In this document: positions 1-7,489 of the stretch, piece by piece
Position numbering within the stretch: position 1 is the first letter of the stretch
How the letters are laid out: every line of letters begins with the position of its first letter
Assembly: GCA_016763955.1 (NCBI GenBank)
Contig: JAESSU010000167.1
Coordinates: forward strand, 1 to 31,353
Source of the DNA: Phycisphaeraceae bacterium
Lineage (GTDB): Bacteria; Planctomycetota; Phycisphaerae; Phycisphaerales; Phycisphaeraceae
Length of the DNA stretch: 31,353 bases
Reading direction: 5' to 3'
The notes under the pieces: generated by a model
Seen by the model: only the letters and a program-made list of their open reading frames with translations
Told to the model about the DNA's origin: nothing
Databases searched by the model: none
Program-made: the position numbers and the translations under genes

Positions 1-1059
1 AATTATAACGGCTTTAAAATTTCCGCAGCATTGGCAAAACCCGTTGGAGGAACCACCGGACTTACCGAAATTCTGACCATTGCCCAAACTGCTGGCCCGC
101 TAGGTTCCAAAGAAGTGACCGGCAGCTACAACGAACAGGACATCTGGGATGTGTACCGTAAACACATTCTCAAATTTCTAACAATCCCAGCTAAGCCCAT
201 CAAAGTCTTCATCGACGGTTCCAATGGTATGGCAGGCAAGCTGATCCCCAAAGTATTTACCGGTGTCAAAAATCTGGAAATTGTCGATGTGAACTTCGAA
301 ATCACAGGCAGCTTTGTCCACGAACCCAATCCACTTGTCGCAGAAAATATGATCCCCACCCAACAAGGTGTCGTGGCAAATAAAGCTCACTTTGGTGCTT
401 GCTTTGACGGTGATGCAGACCGCTGCATGGTGACTGATGAACTGGGGAACATTATTGGCTGTGATATCCTCACCGCATTACTTAGTGGCCACTTTTTGGC
501 TCAAGCACCCGGTGCGACAGTGATCTATGACCTGCGATCAAGCAAAGTGGTCGAAGAAACCATTATTGCAGCCAATGCTAAACCCCAAAAAGGTCGCGTC
601 GGTCACGTCTTTATGAAACAAAGTCTCCGCGAAACCAATGGCATATTCGGGGGCGAACTATCCGGTCACTTCTACTTCCGTGATAATTACTATGCAGACT
701 CAGGTGCGATTGCATTTGCAGCAATCGTTAGTGTCCTAGGGCAGACCGACACGCCACTAAGCGAGCTGATTGCTCCGTTTAAAAAATATCCTCAGTCCGG
801 CGAAATCAACTTCCGCACAGCAGACAAAGACGCGGTACTTGCGGGTCTTAAAAAAGAGTACGGCTCACGCGGTATTTTTGAGCAGCTCGATGGTGTTTCG
901 TTTGATCTTTGGGATGGCGAAGGTTTTTGGTTTAATGTCCGTGCGAGCAATACCGAGCCGCTACTGCGTCTAAATGCTGAAGCCAAAGACCAAGAAACTT
1001 TGGACACACTGCTTTCAGTATTGATGCCCAAGTTAGGCGAAGTTGCTGAAGGTCATTAA
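1..1059 (+). CDS. Phosphomannomutase/phosphoglucomutase family protein, 5' end outside the window
   Basis: An alpha-D-phosphohexomutase interconverts hexose 1- and 6-phosphates, feeding sugar-nucleotide, exopolysaccharide and LPS synthesis in the cytoplasm. The frame is open from base 1, so the TTG at 31 is internal and the gene is partial. About 352 residues are visible out of the roughly 450-460 usual for the family. Seen motifs are the metal-binding loop DGDADRC near nt 408-428, the sugar-binding GGELSGH near nt 650-672, and the C-terminal phosphate-binding RASNTEPLLRL near nt 942-972. The N-terminal catalytic phosphoserine loop would lie before the window. Phosphomannomutase versus phosphoglucomutase specificity cannot be decided here. 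A terminator follows at 1107. Confidence 0.93.
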   Translation, partial: NYNGFKISAALAKPVGGTTGLTEILTIAQTAGPLGSKEVTGSYNEQDIWDVYRKHILKFLTIPAKPIKVFIDGSNGMAGKLIPKVFTGVKNLEIVDVNFEITGSFVHEPNPLVAENMIPTQQGVVANKAHFGACFDGDADRCMVTDELGNIIGCDILTALLSGHFLAQAPGATVIYDLRSSKVVEETIIAANAKPQKGRVGHVFMKQSLRETNGIFGGELSGHFYFRDNYYADSGAIAFAAIVSVLGQTDTPLSELIAPFKKYPQSGEINFRTADKDAVLAGLKKEYGSRGIFEQLDGVSFDLWDGEGFWFNVRASNTEPLLRLNAEAKDQETLDTLLSVLMPKLGEVAEGH

Positions 1060-1106
1060 TCTGGCAAGGTTCGATTGGGCTTGCGAAATTTACAAATTTA
1101 ATTGAT

Positions 1107-1146
1107 AAAAAAAGGCACTGGTTAAATCGCTGGTGTCTTTTTTTTG
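1107..1146. terminator. Bidirectional rho-independent-type terminator
   Basis: A run of A, then GGCAC, a loop of about 14 nt, GTGTC and a run of about eight T form a hairpin flanked by A and T tracts, with one mismatch in the stem. It sits 48 nt after the phosphohexomutase stop codon and fits its terminator. Confidence 0.75.
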
Positions 1147-1160
1147 GAAACTCATATTTA

Positions 1161-1318
1161 ACCAAGGAAAACACAGAAGACACGGAAATGAACGATAGAA
1201 TCAGTGGCCTTTGGATTGTTGCTTTAGGGGAAAATCTTAAACACAATTCCTCAAACTGGATCATTCTGGTTCTCCAATAATCTTTTTTTCTTTTCCGTGC
1301 TTCCGGGGGTTGCGTGGT
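1161..1318. repeat. Degenerate MITE-like inverted repeat
   Basis: The left arm (1161-1191) contains ACCAAGG and GACACGGAAA. The right arm (1288-1318) read in reverse complement contains ACCACGC and GCACGGAAAAGA. The arms agree at roughly two thirds of positions. Sequences of the CACGGAA type are familiar as intergenic repeats in planctomycete-like genomes, which is recall and not a search result. The interior shows no gene. Confidence 0.4.
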
Positions 1319-1346
1319 AAAAAATCTGAGTCGTTTATTTTGAAAG

Positions 1347-2198
1347 GTGTGTTCATTGGAAATGGTTTACTTGATGCCGATGCTTGCGGAGATTTCATCG
1401 ATGCCGGTGAACTGGGGGATTATTGCGATCATTGGACTGATTGCGGGCTTACTTGGAGGCATGCTGGGTGTGGGGGGGAGCATTGTGATGATCCCGGCAC
1501 TAAGTTGGGTGTTTGGTTATGACCAGCATTTGTATCAAGCGGCTGCGATGGTGGCTAATGTCGCAGTGAGTTTGCCTGCTGCTAGGAGACATCATCAGGC
1601 GGGGGCGGTGCATTGGAAGATCGTGCGTTACATGATCCCTGCTGCGGTTATGTTTGCGTTTGCAGGTGTTTTTGTGAGCAATTTACCCCTGTTTTCAGGA
1701 CACAATGGCAGCCTTTGGTTAGGTCGTGTGCTGGCTGCTTTTCTGATTTACGTGGTTTGTTTGAATCTGTGGAAAATAGGGCAAAAGAGCAAAGATTTTA
1801 CGCTCGAAGAATCTCGTGATTCATTGCCTGTGAGTGGCGTGTTGGGCGCGATGATGGGGTTTGTCGCAGGCTTGCTTGGTATTGGCGGCGGGGCGCTTGC
1901 GGTCCCGATGCAACAGGTGATGCTCAAATTACCGTTGCGTGTTTGTATTGCCAATAGTTCAACGGTGATTGTGGTCAGCGCAGCGTTGGGTTCTATTTAC
2001 AAAATAGCCAGTCTCCCGGGACATGGGCATACCTGGATGACAGGTTTGCTCGTGGGCTTGATGCTGGTCCCCGGTGCGTTTTTGGGGGGGCGTTTGGGGG
2101 CTGTGTTGACACATCGATTGCCCTTGTCTGCGGTGCGTATTTCATTTGTCGCGTTGATGCTTGTTGCTGCGTGGAAGATGGCTGCGTTAGGGCAGTGA
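1347..2198 (+). CDS. Sulfite exporter TauE/SafE family membrane protein
   Basis: An inner-membrane transporter of the TauE/SafE (former DUF81) family. Members export sulfite, sulfonates or related anions, and the substrate here is unknown. The protein has the two-fold pseudo-repeat of the family. The first half carries LLGGMLGVGGSIVMIPAL near residues 38-55, and the second carries a matching LLGIGGGALAVPM. About eight hydrophobic segments span nearly the full 283 residues, which is a normal family length. The start is uncertain: GTG 1347 has AAAGG almost on top of it, and ATGs at 1362, 1374 and 1380 are in frame, all before the first membrane segment. It stands alone between two intergenic repeats. 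Confidence 0.85.
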   Translation: MCSLEMVYLMPMLAEISSMPVNWGIIAIIGLIAGLLGGMLGVGGSIVMIPALSWVFGYDQHLYQAAAMVANVAVSLPAARRHHQAGAVHWKIVRYMIPAAVMFAFAGVFVSNLPLFSGHNGSLWLGRVLAAFLIYVVCLNLWKIGQKSKDFTLEESRDSLPVSGVLGAMMGFVAGLLGIGGGALAVPMQQVMLKLPLRVCIANSSTVIVVSAALGSIYKIASLPGHGHTWMTGLLVGLMLVPGAFLGGRLGAVLTHRLPLSAVRISFVALMLVAAWKMAALGQ

Positions 2199-2240
2199 TG
2201 TGGGGGGGGCGTGTATTGGGATGTCGCAGGGGTTCTCACG

Positions 2241-2334
2241 GGGGCTAAAGTCCGCGCGCTTTATTTTTGACATGACGAATTTTGTGGGGTGCAATTTGAG
2301 ACCCATTTAAAGCCCGGGAGCTTTAGATCCCGGG
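2241..2334. repeat. REP-like pair of palindromes
   Basis: Two short imperfect palindromes face each other: CTAAAG-TCCGCGCG-CTTTA at 2245-2263 and TTTAAAG-CCCGGGAG-CTTTAGA at 2306-2327. The reverse complement of the second aligns with the first, so together they form a BIME-like inverted pair. It lies just after the exporter gene. The sequence differs from the hairpins around the transposase near 29 kb, so it is a different repeat family. Confidence 0.5.
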
Positions 2335-2430
2335 GTTGCCTGTAATCATCGCATTAAATTTGCGCATAAAAAAGGCACGACCACATGTCTGTAATCGAAC
2401 CTTGAGGGGGTGGCAAACATTTGTTGACCC

Positions 2431-3258
2431 TTACGCCAGTGCGGCGGTTGTCGTTAATTCATGTCGGCGTAGCTGGCTTCGCAGCTTAGCCATAATCATC
2501 GTGTGCATCTGACAGACGCGAGATTCGCTGATGTCGAAGGTCATACTGATTTCCTTCATCGTCATCCCTTCGTAGTAGTACAGAAGCACGATGAGTCGTT
2601 CGATACGTGTGAGGTCTTCTAAAATCAGATCACGTAGTTCCAACTTCTGAGCGATGACGGACGGTTGGCTGTAACTGTTGTCAGCCATGGTGTGGCTTGC
2701 ACAAAATTCCCGGTCAGAAGATTCGTTGTTATCAGTGATCTGTTGTTGTAGTGAGACGATACAGGCCAAAGATGCGTCCCGTGTGATCTTGCGGTATTCC
2801 TTGCGGTCTACATTCATCGTTTGGCAAAGGTCATCGTCGTTGGGGGCATAACCCCTTTGCCCCAACCACGAGGACTTTGCCTGTTCCAGCCGTGTGTTCC
2901 GTGTCCGGATCAATCTGGGCAGCCAATCCTGGCTTCGTAATTCATCGAGCATCGCTCCACGAATTCGATGGCTTGAAAAAGTTTCGAACTTAATACCTCG
3001 GTCAAAATCGTATGCGTCTAGTGCATCCATTAGACCAAAGACACCGGCTGTGATGAGTTCATCAGCGTTGGTGCGTTTGTGGGTCTTCAATGAGACGCGC
3101 TGGGCGTGGTACGTTACCAGTGGCATGTAGTTTTCTACTAACCTGTTTCTTAAGGCCACATCAGTGGGATGCAGTTTGTACTGAATCCAAGTGGCTTGAA
3201 TTGATACCGGCGACTTAAGACCCTGCCGGTTCTGGGATTCCCCTGATCGATACACCAT
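2431..3258 (-). CDS. RNA polymerase sigma factor, FliA/WhiG (sigma-28) type
   Basis: A group 3 sigma factor that directs RNA polymerase to a dedicated promoter class. Region 2 is clear: NADELITAGVFGLMDALDAY, then FDRGIKFETFSSHRIRGAML (core binding and -10 recognition). Region 3 continues as DELRSQDWLPRLIR, typical of FliA/WhiG. Region 4 is a helix-turn-helix with MTMKEISMTFDISESRVCQM near the C terminus. The length of 275 residues is slightly above the usual 240-260, with about 20 extra N-terminal residues. ATG 3258 is preceded by AGGGAG at about 6 nt, supporting this start. No flagellar or anti-sigma gene is adjacent, so its regulon cannot be read from context. An 11-bp inverted repeat about 50 nt upstream may control it. 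Confidence 0.92.
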   Translation of the reverse strand: MVYRSGESQNRQGLKSPVSIQATWIQYKLHPTDVALRNRLVENYMPLVTYHAQRVSLKTHKRTNADELITAGVFGLMDALDAYDFDRGIKFETFSSHRIRGAMLDELRSQDWLPRLIRTRNTRLEQAKSSWLGQRGYAPNDDDLCQTMNVDRKEYRKITRDASLACIVSLQQQITDNNESSDREFCASHTMADNSYSQPSVIAQKLELRDLILEDLTRIERLIVLLYYYEGMTMKEISMTFDISESRVCQMHTMIMAKLRSQLRRHELTTTAALA

Positions 3259-3307
3259 TGCTTTCTCCCTGAAAAAAGGCTGCTTCTCCGTATCCGCCCC
3301 AACAAAA

Positions 3308-3338
3308 CTTGTAGATTTCCCCTACAAAAATCTACAAG
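3308..3338. promoter_or_regulatory. Perfect 11-bp inverted repeat upstream of the sigma factor gene
   Basis: CTTGTAGATTT (3308-3318) and AAATCTACAAG (3328-3338) are exact reverse complements separated by 9 nt. The site lies 50-80 nt upstream of the sigma-factor start on its coding side. It could be an operator or a leader hairpin. It is not followed by a T tract, so a simple terminator is unlikely. A second small palindrome, ATTCAA-TCG-TTGAAT, lies near 3363. Confidence 0.5.
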
Positions 3339-3474
3339 GCGTTACACTTGTCCTATGTTGTTATTCAATCGTTGAATGACAACTAGTCGCTCACAGCTCT
3401 TTTCCTAGCAAACGAAATATCTGATGATTACAAATCAAACATTGAACACCACCATGTTCTGTTTATTTGATTCT

Positions 3475-3582
3475 TCTATACCAGTCGTCAATGAACTTGT
3501 CCGAATGCTATTGTACGTGACGACTTTTTTAAGCCTCCAAAACGTTTTTAACGCGGTCAAAATCATACCCGAGGGGTATAAG
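3475..3582 (+). repeat. Dispersed palindrome-bearing element, copy A
   Basis: Copy A aligns without gaps over 105 bp with the minus strand of 15065-15169, at about 72% identity by my count, and over its last 44 bp with 9728-9770. The core reads CGTTTTTAACGCGGTCAAAAT and is followed by ATACCC-GAG-GGGTAT, a perfect 15-bp palindrome at 3565-3579. TATAAG (3577-3582) overlaps the right half-site and resembles a -10 box. A 72-residue ORF (3424-3642) covers the element, but I do not recognise it as a gene. Confidence 0.6.
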
Positions 3583-3584
3583 TC

Positions 3585-3686
3585 AGTGTGTTCGCTAGCA
3601 AACTGCGATTTACCGACTGTCGACTTTGAGGGTTTAAGCTAAATGACCAAACACGATGTCAGGCGGGAGTGCCGGTCATTTTTTTT
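3585..3686 (+). ncRNA. Candidate small RNA of about 100 nt (speculative)
   Basis: The interval starts just after the TATAAG box of copy A and ends in a hairpin with a T tract. No convincing ORF lies inside it. The combination of a promoter-like element, about 100 nt of non-coding sequence and a terminator suggests a stand-alone transcript. The start is inferred only from spacing to the -10-like box, and no expression evidence exists here. Confidence 0.25.
3641..3686 (+). terminator. Rho-independent terminator with no coding gene in front of it
   Basis: AAATGACC (3641-3648) pairs with GGTCATTT (3674-3681), and the T run continues to 3686. The stem is about 8 bp with a long 25-nt internal region that can fold further. 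No upstream plus-strand gene explains it, which is why a small transcript from copy A is proposed. Confidence 0.55.
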
Positions 3687-3786
3687 AGCTGATCCTCAGG
3701 CCAACCTTTGCGGTTGTCCCTCTTCCAAGGAGCGATAACTGCAACATGCGTGCCAAACCAAAACAAGGCTTATCGTGTCTAAAGAT

Positions 3787-3925
3787 TAGAAGCGTTCGGC
3801 AATATTCCAGATGCCGTCTGTGCCGACTCGGTGACTTTACCGAAAGTGATGCCCAATGGAGACTTCTTTAATATAGAGGTCTTCACCCATGTCTTGATCC
3901 TCATTGCTCTTGGCTATCACTTCAC
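3787..3925 (-). pseudogene. Decayed ORF fragments, family unknown
   Basis: Read on the minus strand, one frame gives a protein-like stretch ending ...EDLYIKEVSIGHHFR and a stop. A neighbouring frame continues as GKVTESAQTASG, and a third as DGIWNIAERF followed by a stop. Short, well-formed peptide stretches that hop between frames suggest a gene broken by indels. I cannot name the family. No start codon with a ribosome-binding site is visible. Confidence 0.25.
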
Positions 3926-3939
3926 ATAAAATAAAGGCA

Positions 3940-4178
3940 ATGGATCAACCCGACACATCCCACACGCACTCGCCTCAAAGCTCTGAGCATAGGGTTGATC
4001 GATCTGCGTGGGTCGTGACCACATTACAGGTGAGTCAGACGAAAAAGCCTATTGGTTAAATAGGACCCCGCAACAACGACTAGAAGCCCTCGAACTCAAC
4101 AGGCGTACTGTCTATGGATATGGTGATCAAGAAGCTTCCCAACGACTTCAAAGAATTTTTGAAATTACTGAGCGTTGA
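3940..4178 (+). pseudogene. Small partner protein of the nucleotidyltransferase, apparently frameshifted
   Basis: The frame at 4029-4178 encodes GESDEKAYWLNRTPQQRLEA and continues to LQRIFEITER before a TGA. This strongly resembles the 60-80-residue proteins usually encoded just upstream of, and overlapping, this type of nucleotidyltransferase. It has no good start in its own frame: a stop lies at 3996-3998 and only a GTG at 4008 follows. The adjacent frame from ATG 3940 runs MDQPDTS...WVVTTLQ up to the same point and then stops at 4057-4059. Joining the frames by a -1 shift at 4029 gives one continuous protein of normal shape. Explanations are a single-base deletion, a sequencing error, or a shorter protein from GTG 4008. 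It overlaps the next gene by 65 nt. Confidence 0.55.
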
Positions 4179-4569
4179 AGAAGTAGAATATTTACTTGTA
4201 GGGGGTTACGCAGTGGGCTATCACGGCTATCCCCGTGCCACTTCCGATATGGATATCTGGATTGCAATGAGTGATCGTAACGCGATCAAGACCACCAAAG
4301 TTTTGGCTGACTTCGGATTCCAAGCTCCTAACCTCAATAAAGAACTTTTTTTACGCACCGAATGTCTCGTACGAATGGGAACCCCTCCGTTTCGCATTGA
4401 GATTCTCACCGATATTGATGGCGTTGAATTTGATAGTTGCTATAAAAATGCGTGTTTTGTAACCATCGACCAGATCGATGTGCCCATTATTAGTCTTGCA
4501 GACTTAAAGCAAAACAAGCTTGCTAGCGGTCGTCATAAAGACCTCGATGATCTAGAGAATCTTCCTTAA
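4114..4569 (+). CDS. Minimal nucleotidyltransferase (DUF6036/MNT-like)
   Basis: A small nucleotidyltransferase-fold protein of 151 residues. The signature glycine pair is at residues 30-31 (EYLLVGGYAVGYHGYPRAT), followed by SDMDIW with the two metal-binding acids D45 and D47. A third acid is likely E96 in FRIEILTDIDG. The C terminus ASGRHKDLDDLENL is typical of this family. Members resemble the catalytic half of MNT/HEPN-type toxin-antitoxin and AbiEii-like systems, but a toxin role is not shown here. The start at ATG 4114 or ATG 4120 overlaps the 3' part of the small partner ORF. The surrounding sequence is decayed, so the gene may be a horizontally acquired remnant. Confidence 0.75.
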   Translation: MDMVIKKLPNDFKEFLKLLSVEEVEYLLVGGYAVGYHGYPRATSDMDIWIAMSDRNAIKTTKVLADFGFQAPNLNKELFLRTECLVRMGTPPFRIEILTDIDGVEFDSCYKNACFVTIDQIDVPIISLADLKQNKLASGRHKDLDDLENLP

Positions 4570-4619
4570 ACGATCGAACACAAATAAATGCGTCGTTGTC
4601 CCGGGGGCATGAATGTTGT

Positions 4620-7178
4620 TTAACTGATGCTTACAGTGGGCAGTGAGAAGAAGAAGGTGCTGCCTTTGCCGGCTTGTGATTCAAGCCAGACGCGGCCTTC
4701 GTGGGCGTTGACGATTTCCTTGACAATCGATAGTCCTAGGCCGCTGCCTTGGAGCTTGTGCTGATCACTGACGGTGGCTTGATAGAACTTGTCAAAGAGA
4801 AAAGCTTGATCCTGTTTGGGAACACCCGGGCCATCGTCTTTAACCCAGATAACGACACTTGAGCCTTGCTGACGAGCACCAATGGCAATCGCTTTTTTCT
4901 GAGGCGTGAATTTGACCGCGTTAGATAGCAGATTCGTGAGAATTTGATGAATACGGTCACGATCCGCATAGACTGATGGCAGGCCTTGTGGGATTTGGAT
5001 AGACCATTTAAAGCTGCCTGCGGTTTGTTTGAATTGCAGGGTGACCTGCTCAATGAGTGGAGCAAGTTGTAAATGCGTAAAGTCATATGACTGGCTACAT
5101 GCTTCCATTCTGCGAATATCTAGAAAGTCATTAATGAGCTTGTTAAGACGGTGTGTTTCGTCGTGAATGATTTTCAGGAAACGGTTTTGTTTGTCCTTGG
5201 GAAAATCTCGACTGAGCAGTAATTCCGCATACCCACGCAGGCTTGTCAGAGGTGTGCGTAATTCGTGACTCACGGTTGCCACGAGTTCGTCCCTCATGCG
5301 GTCGACTTCTTTACGTTGGGTAATGTCCCGTTGGACGGTTGCCATGCATAAGGGGTCTCCCGTGCGTGGATGCTTCACGACAAAGGCATTGATATGAACG
5401 TCAATGCCTTTGTGCGTACTGCGATGCCTCACCGCTCCTTCACCGTCCCAGTGTCCAATTTCTGCAATGGCAGGCATGGTGATGTTTTGGAAAGTAGACC
5501 ATGTCCCCGGACTGTAAATGTCCGAAAGGTGCAGGGTATCGACCGGCTGGCTGTGGGTGAGTCCAAGGAGTTCACGGCCGGCATTATTGATGAATTGAAC
5601 CATCCCGGCATGGGATGCCATGATGATCAGATCATTGGAGGTTTGCACCAGTGAGACAAATTTTTGCTGCTGTTCTTCTGCGATTTTACGATCGGTGATG
5701 TCACGGAGAATCGCACGCGCAGCAGGTGGTCGCCCAGGCTCAGAGAGCAGGCTAAGGTTTCCTTCGACGGTGACGGTTTTGCCTTCACGGGTAAAAAACT
5801 CTGTTTCGACGCGCACGAGATTCTCGCCGGAGAACACGCGACGTAATAATTCGGTCCAACGTGTGCGACAGTTAGGCGGGACCACATCAAAGACGGACAA
5901 GCGTTGTACTTCACTATGGACATACCCCATTGCTTGCCGCCAAGCACGGTTGACGAAACGAATTTCCCCTTCACGTGAGATAATCTGAATCAAGTCGTTG
6001 GATCGTTCAAACAGGTCGCGGTATCTCTCCTCACCGCCTCGTGCTTGATCTTCTGCTTGACGGCGTTGATTGATCTCGCGTTCAAGTTGGTCGATGGTAC
6101 TTTGCAATTCAATAGATCGGGCATCGACCTGATGTTGAAGTTGTTTTCGAGCTTGCTCGTGTTGCTTGATACGACGTTGCTGAATGTCATGGCGAACCAC
6201 GGCAGCGGTGAGTTCAGAGGCCACCTCCAGAATATGTAATTCATGAGAGGTGGGGTGTGCGTCAATTTGGTGGAGGATGGCAAAGGTTCCCACCATGCAG
6301 CCAGGCTCCGTGGAGATAGGCGTGGACCAGCAGGCCCGCGTGCCATGTCTTTGAGCGATGGCTTCGACATCCATGGCTTTGCCGACTTGCAGACTGTCGA
6401 GTGACTGGGCCAAGGTCGGGACAAGGCTCGGCCCCGCTGCCAGTCGAATACGATGAGTCTGGGGCTCAAAGAGCATAATAGCGCATTGGCCATCAGTGAG
6501 TAATTTTTCAACCTGCAAGCAGATTTGTTCTAGGCAGGGGCGTAATGCCAGATTGCGTCCTACGAGTCGATAACCTTCAACTTGGAAAAGAGCTAATTGC
6601 ATTTGCCGGAGTCGTTGGATACCGCATTGGATTATCTCTGTGACTGCCGTCAGGAAATTGCGGTCTGCCATGGAGAAGGGGCGTGGTTCTGGATCGTTGA
6701 GCATTAGCACACCAAAGGCTCGGTCGGACATAGGAATTGGGATCACGGCACTGGCGCGTTGAGCATGTTCAACGAGTAAATCCGGAGCTGCAAAGTAAGT
6801 TTCTTTTTCAAAGTCGCTAACGAATGAGGGTTCAGATGATTGCAAGCAACTTAGTGCCTGTGTTTCAGGCGACATGCAAAGTGTCGCATGACCGACGCGT
6901 TGGCTGTCCCATCCGTAGCCTGCTCGGAGTGTCAAGGTTTTTTCATCGCAGCGCATTTCAAAGGCACCGGCTCGCTGGCATTGCAATGTTTTGGCAGTGA
7001 GCTCCACAGTCCGGCTTAGCAACTCAGCAATGGACTGTGCGTTAAGTACAATTTCACTTACAGCTACGAGTGCTTTTTGATGATCCGGCTGCACCATGTG
7101 AGCGGTTTTTGCCAGGGTTTGTTGGATGCTTAGTGTCGCCAAAGTACTTCTCTCTAAGTGATTTTGACACATGCTCAA
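4620..7178 (-). CDS. Multi-sensor histidine kinase (GAF-GAF-PAS-PAS-HisKA-HATPase)
   Basis: A cytoplasmic sensor kinase with no membrane segment. Two GAF-like domains (about residues 30-195 and 200-345) are followed by a coiled coil (345-400) and two PAS domains (about 400-515 and 520-630), each ending in the RDIT motif that leads into the next module. The HisKA H-box ATVSHELRTPLTSLRGY carries phospho-acceptor H638, counted from the TTG at 7178. The ATPase shows the N box (ILTNLLSNAVKFTP), G1 (DDGPGVP), F box (LFDKFY) and G2 (GSGLGLSIVKEI). There is no attached receiver. The cognate regulator may be the single-domain receiver at 8773-9162. The start is TTG 7178 or ATG 7172, neither with a strong Shine-Dalgarno site. 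A large inverted repeat lies about 80 nt upstream. Confidence 0.92.
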   Translation of the reverse strand: MSMCQNHLERSTLATLSIQQTLAKTAHMVQPDHQKALVAVSEIVLNAQSIAELLSRTVELTAKTLQCQRAGAFEMRCDEKTLTLRAGYGWDSQRVGHATLCMSPETQALSCLQSSEPSFVSDFEKETYFAAPDLLVEHAQRASAVIPIPMSDRAFGVLMLNDPEPRPFSMADRNFLTAVTEIIQCGIQRLRQMQLALFQVEGYRLVGRNLALRPCLEQICLQVEKLLTDGQCAIMLFEPQTHRIRLAAGPSLVPTLAQSLDSLQVGKAMDVEAIAQRHGTRACWSTPISTEPGCMVGTFAILHQIDAHPTSHELHILEVASELTAAVVRHDIQQRRIKQHEQARKQLQHQVDARSIELQSTIDQLEREINQRRQAEDQARGGEERYRDLFERSNDLIQIISREGEIRFVNRAWRQAMGYVHSEVQRLSVFDVVPPNCRTRWTELLRRVFSGENLVRVETEFFTREGKTVTVEGNLSLLSEPGRPPAARAILRDITDRKIAEEQQQKFVSLVQTSNDLIIMASHAGMVQFINNAGRELLGLTHSQPVDTLHLSDIYSPGTWSTFQNITMPAIAEIGHWDGEGAVRHRSTHKGIDVHINAFVVKHPRTGDPLCMATVQRDITQRKEVDRMRDELVATVSHELRTPLTSLRGYAELLLSRDFPKDKQNRFLKIIHDETHRLNKLINDFLDIRRMEACSQSYDFTHLQLAPLIEQVTLQFKQTAGSFKWSIQIPQGLPSVYADRDRIHQILTNLLSNAVKFTPQKKAIAIGARQQGSSVVIWVKDDGPGVPKQDQAFLFDKFYQATVSDQHKLQGSGLGLSIVKEIVNAHEGRVWLESQAGKGSTFFFSLPTVSIS

Positions 7179-7255
7179 CGGTCTTGAGGATTGATTTATA
7201 AGATCACATCAATGGAAGGTTGAGTTGTAGATTCCCGTAATCTTTTTGATAGGTT

Positions 7256-7385
7256 GAGTCAGAACTGCCAGGAACGTCAGGTAAATTATTGCTGTTTTGA
7301 AGACAATTCAGCGGATGTATTTTGTTGACGCAATCAAGGCCATAGTAATTATTGTGGCCCTGACGCTCCTGGTGATTCTGACTCG
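7256..7385. other. Large inverted repeat with internal hairpins (candidate structured RNA or MITE)
   Basis: Arms at 7256-7280 and 7361-7385 (25 nt) pair with two mismatches and two G-T wobbles on either strand, beginning GAGTCAGAA and ending CGTCAG. Inside, GGCCATAG...TTGTGGCC at 7339-7360 forms a second hairpin, and GCTG...CAGC near 7292-7312 a weak third. The fold is a closed multi-branch junction of 130 nt in the leader of the histidine kinase gene. No ORF occupies it. No clear target-site duplication is visible. Confidence 0.55.
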
Positions 7386-7448
7386 GTGTGTGAGATCGGA
7401 AATTTTTACATTAAATTAAGTGCGTTACATTTTGGTTGTTTGGCTAAC

Positions 7449-7464
7449 TCGGCACAATTGCCGA
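7449..7464. terminator. Short hairpin after the sigma54-activator gene (possible terminator)
   Basis: TCGGC-ACAATT-GCCGA is a 5-bp stem lying about 26 nt past the stop codon of the minus-strand activator gene. It lacks a T tract on that strand, so termination activity is only a guess. Confidence 0.25.
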
Positions 7465-7489
7465 ATTATCGGAAGTAGGATCGGGAAAA

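Noticed and set aside
3810..3855. Fourth copy of the dispersed palindrome element
   Set aside because: GTGATGCCCAATGG resembles part of the core, but the flanks and the palindrome are missing, so chance is as likely.
5370..5988. Several overlapping ORFs inside the histidine kinase gene
   Set aside because: They are alternative frames of the PAS region, and only the minus-strand kinase frame shows domain motifs.
7253..7385. Integron attC site
   Set aside because: GTTGAGT at 7253 fits the GTTRRRY core, but it lies at the wrong end for an attC site, no matching RYYYAAC partner exists, and no integrase or cassette array is present.
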